Shown: piece by piece, positions 1 through 8,036 of the stretch | Layout: each line of letters opens with the position of its first letter | Position numbering within the stretch: the stretch's first letter is position 1 | NCBI RefSeq assembly: GCF_022012415.1 | Contig: NZ_JAKLTR010000015.1 | Span: 163,355 to 227,354, forward strand | Direction: 5' to 3' | Length of the DNA stretch: 64,000 nucleotides | Source of the DNA: Terrimonas ginsenosidimutans | Lineage (GTDB): Bacteria > Bacteroidota > Bacteroidia > Chitinophagales > Chitinophagaceae | Program-made: the position numbers and the translations under genes | Notes under the pieces: model-generated | The model's input: the letters and a program-made list of their open reading frames with translations, nothing else | Told to the model about the DNA's origin: nothing | Databases searched by the model: none

Positions 1-57
1 AGGAAAGGATTCCTTTTTAATATACTTGAGTAATTGATTCCAAAATTCATTGGGCAT
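1..57 (-). CDS. Possible partial CDS running off the left edge
   Basis: On the minus strand an ATG at 57-55 opens a frame of 19 codons that stays open to the window edge (starts MPNEFWNQLL, continues KYIKKESFP). The residues look protein-like, and the gene would be divergent from plsX with about 240 bp between the starts. Too little is visible to name a family. It could equally be a chance open frame. Confidence 0.3.
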   Translation of the reverse strand, partial: MPNEFWNQLLKYIKKESFP

Positions 58-250
58 TGTCTGATGGAGTTTGGAATTTCTGTTTTTGGGAAACAAGATA
101 GTACGGATCACAGGCGGGTCGGGGTAATGGAAATATGATGACAGATGGCCTTCATTATATCTTTCTGCGATAGTTTTGAGTAAACAGCAATACAGAATCA
201 CCCGCAGTCAGCCGTCCGTCGTCCCCCGGCTTCCCGAAACTATCTCCACT

Positions 251-279
251 TTTTTACTTTTTACTTTTTACTTTTGACT
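251..279 (+). repeat. Tandem T-rich heptamers upstream of plsX
   Basis: About four 7-nt units of the form TTTTTAC, the last being TTTTGAC, directly precede the plsX start. Seen directly. The period matches the GTTGACC/GTTGTCC heptamer arrays elsewhere in the window, though the sequence differs. Confidence 0.6.
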
Positions 280-294
280 TCATATAAGCTTCCA

Positions 295-1233
295 ATGAAT
301 ATAGGACTAGACATGATGGGTGGCGACCTTGCTCCGCTCGAAGCGGTAAAAGGCGTATTGCAATACCTAAATGAAGACAGTTCAGCTTCTGTTCTCTTCC
401 TCATCGGCGACCAGCCGAAGGTTGAGCAATTACTGGACGAGCATAAGGTGTCACGCGAACGTATCCAGGTGATACATTCGGAGCAAGTGATCGACATGCA
501 CGAACACCCCACCAAAGCCCTCAAGGAAAAGCAACGCTCTTCCATCGCTATCGGGTTCCATTTGCTGGCAACCGGAAAGATCGATTCATTTATCAGTGCA
601 GGCAACACAGGAGCCATGCTGGTAGGTGCCCTCTTCAGCATTAAGGCGCTGGAAGGCGTACTCCGGCCAACTATCTCCACCATCATTCCACGGGAAAACG
701 GCAATACAGGTCTTCTGCTCGATGTCGGTCTGAACGCAGATTGCAAACCCGAGCAGCTTAACCAGTTTGCCATCATGGGATCCGTTTATGCACAACTGAT
801 GCTCGATATCAGCAACCCCAGGGTCGGACTCATGAATGTCGGTGAAGAGGAAGGCAAAGGCAACCTGCTTGCCCAGGCAACCTATCCCCTGCTTAAAGAA
901 AATAAACATATCAATTTCATCGGCAACATCGAAGGACGTGATGTTCTTGAAGACAAAGCAGACGTAATGGTTTGTGAAGGCTTTACGGGCAATATCATTC
1001 TCAAACTGGCCGAATCCCTCTATGAGATCACGCACCGCCAAAAGATCGAGCATGAATACTTCGAGCGATTCAACTTTGAAAACTACGGCGGCACACCCGT
1101 ACTCGGCGTAAGCAAACCCGTAATAATCGGTCACGGCATCTCAAAAGCCAAAGCCTTTAAGAACATGATCAAAGTTGCGCAGCAAATGATAGAGAAGGAT
1201 GTGCTGGGAAAGATGAAGGAAGAACTGAAGTAG
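295..1233 (+). CDS. plsX: Phosphate acyltransferase PlsX
   Basis: PlsX makes acyl-phosphate from acyl-ACP and phosphate, feeding the first acylation of glycerol-3-phosphate in phospholipid synthesis; it is a peripheral membrane enzyme. The protein opens with the family hallmark MNIGLDMMGGD and shows the typical SAGNTGAMLVG segment and a C-terminal GHGISKAKAF region. The 312-residue length fits the family. I chose ATG 295 because the PlsX hallmark starts there; a TTG seven codons upstream (274) lies inside a T-rich tandem repeat and is unlikely. The gene stands alone on this strand: the next gene is convergent. No rpmF is visible directly upstream, although that is a common neighbour. The G of its TAG stop is the first base of an eightfold GTTGACC array. 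Confidence 0.95.
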   Translation: MNIGLDMMGGDLAPLEAVKGVLQYLNEDSSASVLFLIGDQPKVEQLLDEHKVSRERIQVIHSEQVIDMHEHPTKALKEKQRSSIAIGFHLLATGKIDSFISAGNTGAMLVGALFSIKALEGVLRPTISTIIPRENGNTGLLLDVGLNADCKPEQLNQFAIMGSVYAQLMLDISNPRVGLMNVGEEEGKGNLLAQATYPLLKENKHINFIGNIEGRDVLEDKADVMVCEGFTGNIILKLAESLYEITHRQKIEHEYFERFNFENYGGTPVLGVSKPVIIGHGISKAKAFKNMIKVAQQMIEKDVLGKMKEELK

Positions 1234-1288
1234 TTGACCGTTGACCGTTGACCGTTGACCGTTGACCGTTGACCGTTGACCGTTGACC
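1233..1288 (+). repeat. Eight perfect tandem copies of GTTGACC
   Basis: Eight uninterrupted 7-nt units start on the last base of the plsX stop codon. They face a degenerate inverted array (1388-1440) of GGTCAAC/GGACAAC units, with a strong hairpin between. The left array, hairpin and right array together form one large inverted structure between two convergent genes. Confidence 0.95.
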
Positions 1289-1291
1289 GAC

Positions 1292-1348
1292 ACAAATTAA
1301 AAGAGGGGGGTTATCGTTTAAAACGATAACCCCTCTCTTTTAATTTGT
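1292..1348. terminator. Bidirectional hairpin between plsX and the GT-C gene
   Basis: The 28-nt arms 1292-1319 and 1321-1348 pair with a single mismatch. The outer part is A/T-rich, so each strand ends the GC stem with a U-rich flank. The position between convergent stop codons fits a shared terminator. Confidence 0.85.
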
Positions 1349-1387
1349 ATACGAAGATGCAATTCTATTCTACCTCGATTGAATTCC

Positions 1388-1440
1388 GGGCAACGGTCAA
1401 CGGACAACGGTCAACGGACCACAATCACCGATCACCGAAC
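1388..1440 (-). repeat. Inverted heptamer array, right arm
   Basis: Reading rightwards, the units are GGTCAAC, GGACAAC, GGTCAAC, GGACCAC, then decayed AATCACC and GATCACC. These are the complement of GTTGACC/GTTGTCC-type units. The array extends into the stop codon of the minus-strand gene ending at 1432. Confidence 0.8.
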
Positions 1441-3045
1441 ATACACCTCAATCATCCCCTTCGTATCCCCCCTTCTCGGTGCAAAGAAAGAATCCACCAT
1501 CTGGTAATGTACTTTCAGGCTGTCACGGACCCTGAATGGATAGAAATTGTTCAGGGTCGGGATGTTCTCAAATAATACGAGATCGTATTTTTTATCCGCA
1601 ATATTCTTTTCAAACATCTCCGCCTGCTTGTTGAACATACCCACACCAAGGTGATACCAGAGCGGGTAGTGTTCTCCCTTTTCCAGCTTATAAGGCATTT
1701 CGACAGCAAGTGGGGTAAGCTCACTCATATTCAATACACTCAGGTCTTTCTTTTGCTTTACGATATCCATATTCAACAGGCGCTTCATTCCATCAATGGT
1801 TGGCGCTGGCATATAGATATTTTTGAAAGACTTAAGATCGGAGAATGTCCACTCTGACAGTGGGATCTCCACGGTATCTTTTGGAAAGATCATGTAGGTC
1901 TGTTTATTCACCACATTTTCCGCAGAAGCAATTGACTGTTCTTTTTTCGGCATTGCCCTGTCCAACACACGCTCGATATACCTCCAGTACACATTACTCC
2001 ACCATAAGAGTATGCCACAGGTAAGCACAGCGAATACCAGCCTTTTTCTTGGTTCGAATGCTGGTAGTGCTGACAATTGCGCCAGGATAAAGGCAATCGC
2101 AAAACTGTGAAAGAATATGTTATTGTCCGGGGGAGTATAACTGGTTACCTGGAATACAGCAGCTTCTGCCAGTATCGCAATTGTGAGGAACAGGAACAGC
2201 ACATCTGTCTTGCTGGTCCAGAAATCCTTCCAGGTCCTGAATCTTAACAGCAGAACGATCGCGATGATGAACAGGTAAAATTTGATCCACATGGAACCGA
2301 TGAAGAATTCCTGAACGATATCCATCAAAGAGATCCGTGCAGAATGGGGAGCCTGCCCATGATTGAACCAGTAGCCGAATCCATATCTCGAAAGATAGAG
2401 GATAACGATCAGGCCGATTGCAAACAAGGTTCCGCCAAAGATCAGTGCCGGCCTCCATTTACGTGTCTGCAAACTGTGTAAACCCGCAACCGCAAGACTG
2501 ATCAGTACTGCGAGCGCACCTGCGTCCTGTTTCGTAAAAAACGAACACATCGTAAAGAATGCGGCAAGCACGAGTAACAGTATTTGTTTTTTAGCGGCCT
2601 GTTCGGCAAGCGCTTTTAACAGAAAGGCCAATCCCACCAATTCGTATACTATTACGGTATGGTTATACCATGGCCAGAAATTGAAAAAGGAATAGGAAAG
2701 GCAGAACAGCAGTATGCTGGAAAAACGCACAGCTGAAGAGACTTTGAAACTTTTCAGTATGGAGCGGAATGCCAGTCCGGAAAGAATGTTCAGGAATACC
2801 TGTGCCTTTACCAGGGTGATCATCGCCGGACCGAACAGCTTGAAAAAGATCGCGGGCACCGCCCAGTACATCCCTCCCATCGGCAGGCCGAAATCACGGA
2901 AAGGGACCTCACCATTACTCATCCGGTAGGCGCCCTCCCAGGAGAGGAAAATATTCACACGATAAGGAAAGGTGGAGAACAGGGGTATTGATGCGAGAAT
3001 TACAATTAACCCGATCTCAACGTAATTGATGTATCTGCTTTTCAT
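1432..3045 (-). CDS. Polytopic membrane glycosyltransferase, GT-C/GT39-like
   Basis: This 537-residue protein has about ten hydrophobic segments in its first 370 residues followed by a soluble C-terminal region. The first outward loop carries a charged stretch (SWEGAYRMSNGEVPFRDFG) that resembles the acidic first loop of GT-C enzymes, which take sugars from polyprenyl-phosphate carriers. No close family assignment is certain from sequence alone. It is a single gene, convergent with plsX and divergent from the UbiA-SDR-HAD set. Those genes may supply a lipid-linked pentose, a plausible donor for this enzyme (inference). Its 3' end runs into the decayed edge of a heptamer array, so the extreme C-terminus may have been altered by repeat growth. 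Confidence 0.65.
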   Translation of the reverse strand: MKSRYINYVEIGLIVILASIPLFSTFPYRVNIFLSWEGAYRMSNGEVPFRDFGLPMGGMYWAVPAIFFKLFGPAMITLVKAQVFLNILSGLAFRSILKSFKVSSAVRFSSILLFCLSYSFFNFWPWYNHTVIVYELVGLAFLLKALAEQAAKKQILLLVLAAFFTMCSFFTKQDAGALAVLISLAVAGLHSLQTRKWRPALIFGGTLFAIGLIVILYLSRYGFGYWFNHGQAPHSARISLMDIVQEFFIGSMWIKFYLFIIAIVLLLRFRTWKDFWTSKTDVLFLFLTIAILAEAAVFQVTSYTPPDNNIFFHSFAIAFILAQLSALPAFEPRKRLVFAVLTCGILLWWSNVYWRYIERVLDRAMPKKEQSIASAENVVNKQTYMIFPKDTVEIPLSEWTFSDLKSFKNIYMPAPTIDGMKRLLNMDIVKQKKDLSVLNMSELTPLAVEMPYKLEKGEHYPLWYHLGVGMFNKQAEMFEKNIADKKYDLVLFENIPTLNNFYPFRVRDSLKVHYQMVDSFFAPRRGDTKGMIEVYVR

Positions 3046-3416
3046 AATTAGGTGGCTAATATAGAAATAAAGCTTGGCTGAATCAAGGGGGAACGCGACA
3101 GGCTAATAATAAATCGAGATTAAGTGTACAGGCCGCAAGGCTCACGCCTCGCCCGGCTTATCATAACCGCCCGAAGCCTTTTCCCACCAAACAATGCATT
3201 TCCTTGCGTCCTTGCCGGCTTTTGCTCCCTTTCGATATTTCCAGGCTTAGCAACTTGTCGATTTGCCCCTTAAAAGATAGGGCCGCATTTTCCGGGATGT
3301 CAACCATCAACCGCCAGCACCGTCTCACAGCCCAAAATACCCGCCCGGCTAAAGCTTTCCCCACAATTATAATTTATCCGTTTTAGTTTGTATTTTGTCG
3401 CACAATTTGATCTAAA
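3046..3416. other. Gene-free divergent spacer
   Basis: 371 bp between the GT-C gene and the UbiA-like gene. No convincing ORF was seen. A short stretch (3202-3215, CCTTGCGTCCTTGC) resembles one arm unit of the CGCAAAG palindrome family and may be a decayed remnant. A/T-rich sequence at about 3365-3405 (TATAATTTA, then TATTTTG) could hold the promoter for the UbiA gene. Confidence 0.5.
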
Positions 3417-4301
3417 GTGGCATATATTAAGCTATTACGTCCCAAACACTGGGCAAAAAACCTTTTCCTTTTCATCCCTTTATTTTTTGCAGGAGAGTTT
3501 CTCAACTTCGAAAAGATCTCCCAGATCCTGCTTGGCTTCATCGCTTTTTCGGCTATCGCGAGCAGTATTTATATCCTGAACGATTACCGGGATATCGAAG
3601 ATGACCGTAAACATCCTAAAAAGAAATTCCGCCCGCTGGCAAGTGGAGCAGTTTCCAAACCTGCTGCGCTCGTTATCGCGGCAATATTGATCGTAGGTGG
3701 ATTCGGACTTGCTTATTTCATCCGCGACAAGTTCATGTTTGTTCTCGGCATCTATTTCTTTATCAATGTCGGTTATTCCTTTGGTTTAAAGAATGTTGCG
3801 ATCCTTGATATAATCCTCCTTGCGGCTGGCTTTGTTTTGCGCGTTAAAGGCGGATCTGTGATCTCCAACATCGCGCTGTCAGAATGGATCGTGATCATGG
3901 TCTTCCTTTTGGCCGTATTCATGGCCCTGGGTAAGAGACGCGACGATGTTATCTTAAAAATAAATTCCGGGGTGGATATGAGGAAGTCTATAAAAGGCTA
4001 TAATTTAGAGCTTCTGAATTCATTACTTGCCCTGATTTGTGCTGTTATTGTGGTGGCGTATTTCATGTACACCATGTCTCCGGAAACAATGACAAAACTT
4101 GGAACTCATCGTTTATATTATACCTGTCTTTTTGTAATGGCAGGTCTCATGAGATACCTCCAGATCATATTCGTACAGGCAGACTCCGGGTCGCCAACAA
4201 AAATCCTTTACAAAGACCTTTTCATTCAAATCGTTCTCATCCTTTGGATCGCCAGTTTTGCTGCCATCATTTACATAAAAGATTTTTCATTTTTTGAATA
4301 G
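3417..4301 (+). CDS. UbiA-family polyprenyl-phosphate phosphoribosyltransferase-like
   Basis: A membrane prenyltransferase-fold enzyme most like decaprenyl-phosphate phosphoribosyltransferase (the mycobacterial Rv3806c type), which joins phosphoribose from PRPP to a polyprenyl phosphate. The first acidic motif NDYRDIEDDRKHPKKKFRP is visible near residue 55; the second conserved part is DIILLAAGFVLRV; and a SEWIV...GKRRDD stretch follows, as in that subfamily rather than in quinone-type UbiA. About eight membrane helices, 294 residues. The start is GTG. The next two genes encode an SDR and a HAD phosphatase, matching the downstream steps of the lipid-linked pentose pathway. An alternative is transfer of a different phosphosugar. 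Confidence 0.8.
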   Translation: MAYIKLLRPKHWAKNLFLFIPLFFAGEFLNFEKISQILLGFIAFSAIASSIYILNDYRDIEDDRKHPKKKFRPLASGAVSKPAALVIAAILIVGGFGLAYFIRDKFMFVLGIYFFINVGYSFGLKNVAILDIILLAAGFVLRVKGGSVISNIALSEWIVIMVFLLAVFMALGKRRDDVILKINSGVDMRKSIKGYNLELLNSLLALICAVIVVAYFMYTMSPETMTKLGTHRLYYTCLFVMAGLMRYLQIIFVQADSGSPTKILYKDLFIQIVLILWIASFAAIIYIKDFSFFE

Positions 4302-4387
4302 CTGGAGCGCTGACTGATAACCGGGTTTCGTTCCCGGAACAGACGGTAAGCTTTTTAAAGCGAACTTATATTTATAACAGACTGAAG

Positions 4388-5119
4388 ATGCCAACTGCTT
4401 TAATACTAGGGGCCACGTCCGATATGGGCATGGCTGTTGCCAAAAAATTTGCACAGGAGAAATATAATATTCAACTGGCTGGTAGAAATACCGCAGCACT
4501 CGCCCCGCTTAAATCCGACCTCGAGATCAGATTCGGAATTTCCTGCACCGCCCACCAATTCGACGCGGCAGATTTCAACTCACACCAGGCTTTTTATGAC
4601 AACCTGCCTGTAAAGCCTGAAGTGACTGTCTGCGTGGTAGGTTATATGAATGATAATGAAAAAGTGATCGCAGACTTCTCTGAAACGCTCAACACGATCA
4701 ATTCAAATTATACCGGGCTTGTTTCAATCCTGAATATCATTTCAAAAGATTATGCAGACAAACAGAGTGGTGTGATCGTGGGGATCAGCTCGGTTGCCGG
4801 CCTGAGAGGGCGTCAAAGCAATTACATCTACGGAAGCGCAAAAGCCGCTTTTACCGCTTATCTCTCGGGGCTGCGTAACAGGTTATATCATCATAAAGTA
4901 CACGTGGTAACTGTTCTGCCTGGTTTTGTATACACGAAAATGACCGCAGACCTGGCCCTTCCCAAACTGCTGACCGCTTACCCCGAACAGGTCGGTGATG
5001 CGATCTATAAAGCGGTTCAAAAGCGCAAGAACGTTATCTATGTGAAATGGTTCTGGAAATGGATCATGCTGATCATTACTTCCATTCCTGAGAACATGTT
5101 TAAAAAGAAAAAACTGTGA
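4388..5119 (+). CDS. SDR oxidoreductase, DprE2-like 2-keto reductase
   Basis: A short-chain dehydrogenase/reductase of 243 residues. The N-terminal nucleotide-binding motif is GATSDMG (residues 8-14), and the catalytic set is Ser134/135, Tyr148 and Lys152 (YGSAK). Together with the UbiA-like gene 86 bp upstream it resembles DprE2, which reduces the 2-keto intermediate during conversion of polyprenyl-phosphoryl ribose to arabinose. The flavin oxidase DprE1 that would make that intermediate is not next to it and is not seen in the window. It overlaps the following HAD gene by 4 nt, suggesting translational coupling. The basic C-terminus (KWFWKWIML...MFKKKKL) may associate with the membrane. Confidence 0.75.
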   Translation: MPTALILGATSDMGMAVAKKFAQEKYNIQLAGRNTAALAPLKSDLEIRFGISCTAHQFDAADFNSHQAFYDNLPVKPEVTVCVVGYMNDNEKVIADFSETLNTINSNYTGLVSILNIISKDYADKQSGVIVGISSVAGLRGRQSNYIYGSAKAAFTAYLSGLRNRLYHHKVHVVTVLPGFVYTKMTADLALPKLLTAYPEQVGDAIYKAVQKRKNVIYVKWFWKWIMLIITSIPENMFKKKKL

Positions 5120-5715
5120 AAAAAGGGATTGCATTTTTCGACTTTGACGGGACGATCACCACAAAAGATACCCTGCTGGAATTCATCAAATTCAGCAAAG
5201 GGACTTTGCCCTTTTATGCCGGCTTTGTTCTGTACAGCCCGTATCTGATCGCTTATAAACTGAAAGTGATCTCAAACCAGCTGGCAAAAGAGAAAATACT
5301 TGCACATTTTTTCGCAGGAATGTCAGCAGAACAGTTCACCATTCTTTGCAAACGTTTTGTCGAGGAGAAATTACCAGCCCTGATCAGACCCGGAGCCCTG
5401 GAAGAGATCCGTGAACATCAGAAAAACGGGACCGCCGTCGTGATCGTGTCTGCCTCCCCTCAGAACTGGATCAGCGAGTGGACCAATCAGATCAACGTTC
5501 AGCTGATGGCAACAAACCTGGTTGTGGTAAATGGCCGCATTACCGGGAAGATCGATGGCAAAAACTGTCACGGAGAGGAGAAAGTCAGAAGGATCAGGGA
5601 TAAATACACCCTGGACGAATTCGGAGATATTTATGCTTACGGAGATACGAAGGGAGACCTGCCCATGCTGGCGATCTCCAATCATCCCTCCTACAGGCCT
5701 TTCAGGAATCAATAA
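5116..5715 (+). CDS. HAD-IB family phosphatase
   Basis: A 199-residue haloacid-dehalogenase phosphatase of the SerB-like IB class. Motif I is DFDGT (Asp9, Asp11), motif II is the Ser of VSASPQNW, and motif IV is GDTKGDLPML. The start is GTG, overlapping the SDR stop codon as GTGA. In mycobacteria a separate phosphatase removes the 5-phosphate from polyprenyl-phosphoryl-5-phosphoribose, so this enzyme may do that here (inference from position). A helical insert at about residues 30-75 contains an aromatic-rich stretch (FYAGFVLYSPYLIAYKL) that could approach the membrane, which fits a lipid-linked substrate. A general phosphoserine-type phosphatase cannot be excluded. Confidence 0.8.
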   Translation: MKKGIAFFDFDGTITTKDTLLEFIKFSKGTLPFYAGFVLYSPYLIAYKLKVISNQLAKEKILAHFFAGMSAEQFTILCKRFVEEKLPALIRPGALEEIREHQKNGTAVVIVSASPQNWISEWTNQINVQLMATNLVVVNGRITGKIDGKNCHGEEKVRRIRDKYTLDEFGDIYAYGDTKGDLPMLAISNHPSYRPFRNQ

Positions 5716-5771
5716 AATGACAATACCGGTACAGACGGAATGTAGTATTTAGGAAAAACTATGATTTATTT

Positions 5772-5782
5772 TATACTTTAGC
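5772..5782 (+). promoter_or_regulatory. Possible Bacteroidota -7 element
   Basis: TATACTTTAGC resembles the TAnnTTTG -7 box, about 50 bp ahead of the oxygenase start at 5831. No clear -33 TTTG was identified, so this is tentative. Confidence 0.3.
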
Positions 5783-5830
5783 CTGCATCCCAAGCACCAC
5801 CCTTAACATAACCAAGTAAATAAAACCACT

Positions 5831-6640
5831 ATGGATTTCATCAACAAAACAGCCGAAGAGCTGAAAGCTTTTGGAGCATCAAAAAGCGAAGCGTATAAGA
5901 ATGCTGCCCCGTTTCCCAGCGGTTATTATAATGACTTCTTCAATGCAGAACGTCTGAAGGAAATATTGGAAGAATTCCCTGATCTGGCTGCAAAATCAGA
6001 TCTTAAATTCAGTGATGCGAACCAGGTAAAACTTGCCTCTAAAGGCGAATACCGCTTCGGAGAAAAAACAAAAGAGTTCATGCACTTCCTGAACTCACAG
6101 CCATTCCTGGAATTCCTGACTGAACTGACAGGTATCCAGAACCTCATCCCCGACCCCTTCTTTGACGGCGGAGGCTGCCACCAGATCATGCCCGGAGGAA
6201 TGCTGAAAATACATGCCGATTTCAATAAACATCCCAATACAAAGCTTGACCGCCGTCTGAACGTACTCGTTTACCTGAACGAAGACTGGCACGAAGAATA
6301 TGGTGGACATTTCGAATTGTGGGATACCGAAATGAAAGGTGCTGTTACCAAGATCCTGCCGCTGTTCAACAGGATGGCGATCTTCTCAACTACCAGCAAT
6401 TCCTTCCACGGACATCCGAATAAACTGACCTGCCCTCCTGACCGCAGCCGTAAATCACTCGCACTGTATTACTATACGAACGGCAGACCGGAAGAAGCTG
6501 CAGGACTGACTCATTCTTCAGAACATAACACGATCTTCAAAGCAAGACCGGAAGATAAAACATCACTCAGCCTGAAAGAGATAGTAAAACAGATCACTCC
6601 TCCTATTATTTTAAACGCATTCCGTCGAAAAAATGGATAA
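5831..6640 (+). CDS. 2-oxoglutarate/Fe(II)-dependent oxygenase
   Basis: A 269-residue protein of the prolyl-4-hydroxylase-like 2OG-Fe(II) oxygenase group. The iron ligands appear as His128-x-Asp130 (KIHADF) and His193 (SFHGHP), with a basic 2OG-binding residue near Arg205/Arg207. A YGGHFELWD strand between them is typical of the double-stranded beta-helix. Such enzymes hydroxylate proteins, lipids or small molecules; the substrate is unknown. It overlaps the next gene, a GT4 glycosyltransferase, by 8 nt, so the two products are probably made together. Hydroxylation of a glycan-carrier protein or of an acyl or sugar substituent is possible but unproven. Confidence 0.85.
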   Translation: MDFINKTAEELKAFGASKSEAYKNAAPFPSGYYNDFFNAERLKEILEEFPDLAAKSDLKFSDANQVKLASKGEYRFGEKTKEFMHFLNSQPFLEFLTELTGIQNLIPDPFFDGGGCHQIMPGGMLKIHADFNKHPNTKLDRRLNVLVYLNEDWHEEYGGHFELWDTEMKGAVTKILPLFNRMAIFSTTSNSFHGHPNKLTCPPDRSRKSLALYYYTNGRPEEAAGLTHSSEHNTIFKARPEDKTSLSLKEIVKQITPPIILNAFRRKNG

Positions 6641-7853
6641 CTCCCTAAGAGGCAGGGATATTGTTGTGATCGGACTGCAACCCTGGTATTACCCTATTGG
6701 CAGCAATTGTAAAAACATTGCCACTCATTTCGCTTATGATAACAGGGTATTGTATGTGAACCTTCCGATCAACCGGAAGACTTATCTTTCGCGCGGCAAG
6801 AACGAAGGTGTTGCCGTTCATAGTGAGATCATCCGGAAAAAGAAAGATGAACTCAAGCAGATCAATGAGTCCATGTGGGAACTGTATCCCCTGTCGGTTG
6901 TTGAATCCATTAACCGGATACCTTCCAATAAGGTATTCAGTACGATTAACTATTTCAACAATAAACGATTTGCAAAGGATATCGCAAACGCAGTAAAGAA
7001 ACTTGGTTTTAAAGATGTCATCATCTTTAATGATAACGATATCTATAATGGATATTATTTGAAGGAATTTCTTCGCCCTTCGTTGTACATCTACTACATG
7101 AGAGATTTTCTCCAGGGCTATGACTACTGGAAAAAACACACATCGATCATGGAGCCCAAACTGATCGCGAAAGCAGACCTGGTGGCAACGAATTCTACTT
7201 ACTACGCGGAATACTGCCAGAAGTATAACCCTAATTCCATCTTTATGGGTCAGGGCTGCAACCTCGAGCTGTTCAACCCCGAACTGGTAAAGAGTGTGCC
7301 GGAAGATCTTAAAGAGATCAAACGCCCAATAATTGGATACGTCGGAGCTATTGACTCGGCAAGACTTGATGAAAAGATCATCGAAACGATCGCCACAACG
7401 CATCCCGAATGGAGTGTTGTACTGGTTGGACCGGAAGATGAACACTTCCAGGCAAGCTCATTGCACAAGCTGGAGAACGTTCATTTTCTTGGACGCAGAG
7501 CGATGAACCAGCTGCCGGATTATATTGCCGCATTCGATGTTTGTATAAACCCCCAGTTTGATAATAACATCACAATTGGTAACTATCCATTGAAGATCGA
7601 TGAGTATCTCGCAATGGGCAAACCGGTTGTTGCAACGCGTACAGCGACCATGAAGCTCTTCGAAGATCATGTATCGCTGGCAAAAGAACCGAAAGACTAT
7701 CCCACTTTGATCGAATCCTGCCTGGCTGACCGGTCTCCTGAAACAAATCAATCCAGAATTGATTTTGCCAGAACACATGACTGGGGCAATGCGATGAAAA
7801 CGCTCTATAGCGCAATCAATGAGACATACAGGAAGAAAACTGCTCACAAATAA
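6633..7853 (+). CDS. GT4-type glycosyltransferase, TuaH-like
   Basis: A 406-residue GT-B glycosyltransferase. The N-terminal half (VIGLQPWYYPIGSNCKNIA) resembles TuaH-type transferases. The C-terminal half has the donor-binding segment KIDEYLAMGKPVVAT with a Glu of the E-x7-E type, preceded by the Rossmann strand IGYVGAID. It is probably cytoplasmic and membrane-associated, adding a sugar to a lipid-linked intermediate; sugar and linkage are unknown. It starts inside the end of the 2OG oxygenase gene and is followed immediately by a very strong hairpin terminator, so the 5831-7853 pair forms one transcription unit. Confidence 0.85.
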   Translation: MDNSLRGRDIVVIGLQPWYYPIGSNCKNIATHFAYDNRVLYVNLPINRKTYLSRGKNEGVAVHSEIIRKKKDELKQINESMWELYPLSVVESINRIPSNKVFSTINYFNNKRFAKDIANAVKKLGFKDVIIFNDNDIYNGYYLKEFLRPSLYIYYMRDFLQGYDYWKKHTSIMEPKLIAKADLVATNSTYYAEYCQKYNPNSIFMGQGCNLELFNPELVKSVPEDLKEIKRPIIGYVGAIDSARLDEKIIETIATTHPEWSVVLVGPEDEHFQASSLHKLENVHFLGRRAMNQLPDYIAAFDVCINPQFDNNITIGNYPLKIDEYLAMGKPVVATRTATMKLFEDHVSLAKEPKDYPTLIESCLADRSPETNQSRIDFARTHDWGNAMKTLYSAINETYRKKTAHK

Positions 7854-7860
7854 CCGACAG

Positions 7861-7913
7861 TTGAACTAAATGATAAGGGCCCTTTTCCGAAGGGCCCTTA
7901 TCATTTAGTTCAA
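7861..7913 (+). terminator. Long perfect hairpin after the GT4 gene
   Basis: Arms of 24 nt (7861-7884 and 7890-7913) pair perfectly around a TTCCG loop. The sequence is near-symmetric, so it may work in both directions between the convergent genes ending at 7853 and 8037. Confidence 0.85.
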
Positions 7914-8036
7914 CTGGTATCTGAAAGCACGATTTCTCCGGAGAAAATCACACACCGGGAATAGAAACCTTTCAGCATTCATACGTCCTCCCGCTCCTCC
8001 CGGAAAGCTTTTCACCAGGATTATCATGATCAAATT

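Noticed and set aside
1233..1440. Heptamer arrays as a CRISPR array
   Set aside because: Units are 7 nt and contiguous, with no spacers and no cas genes in the window.
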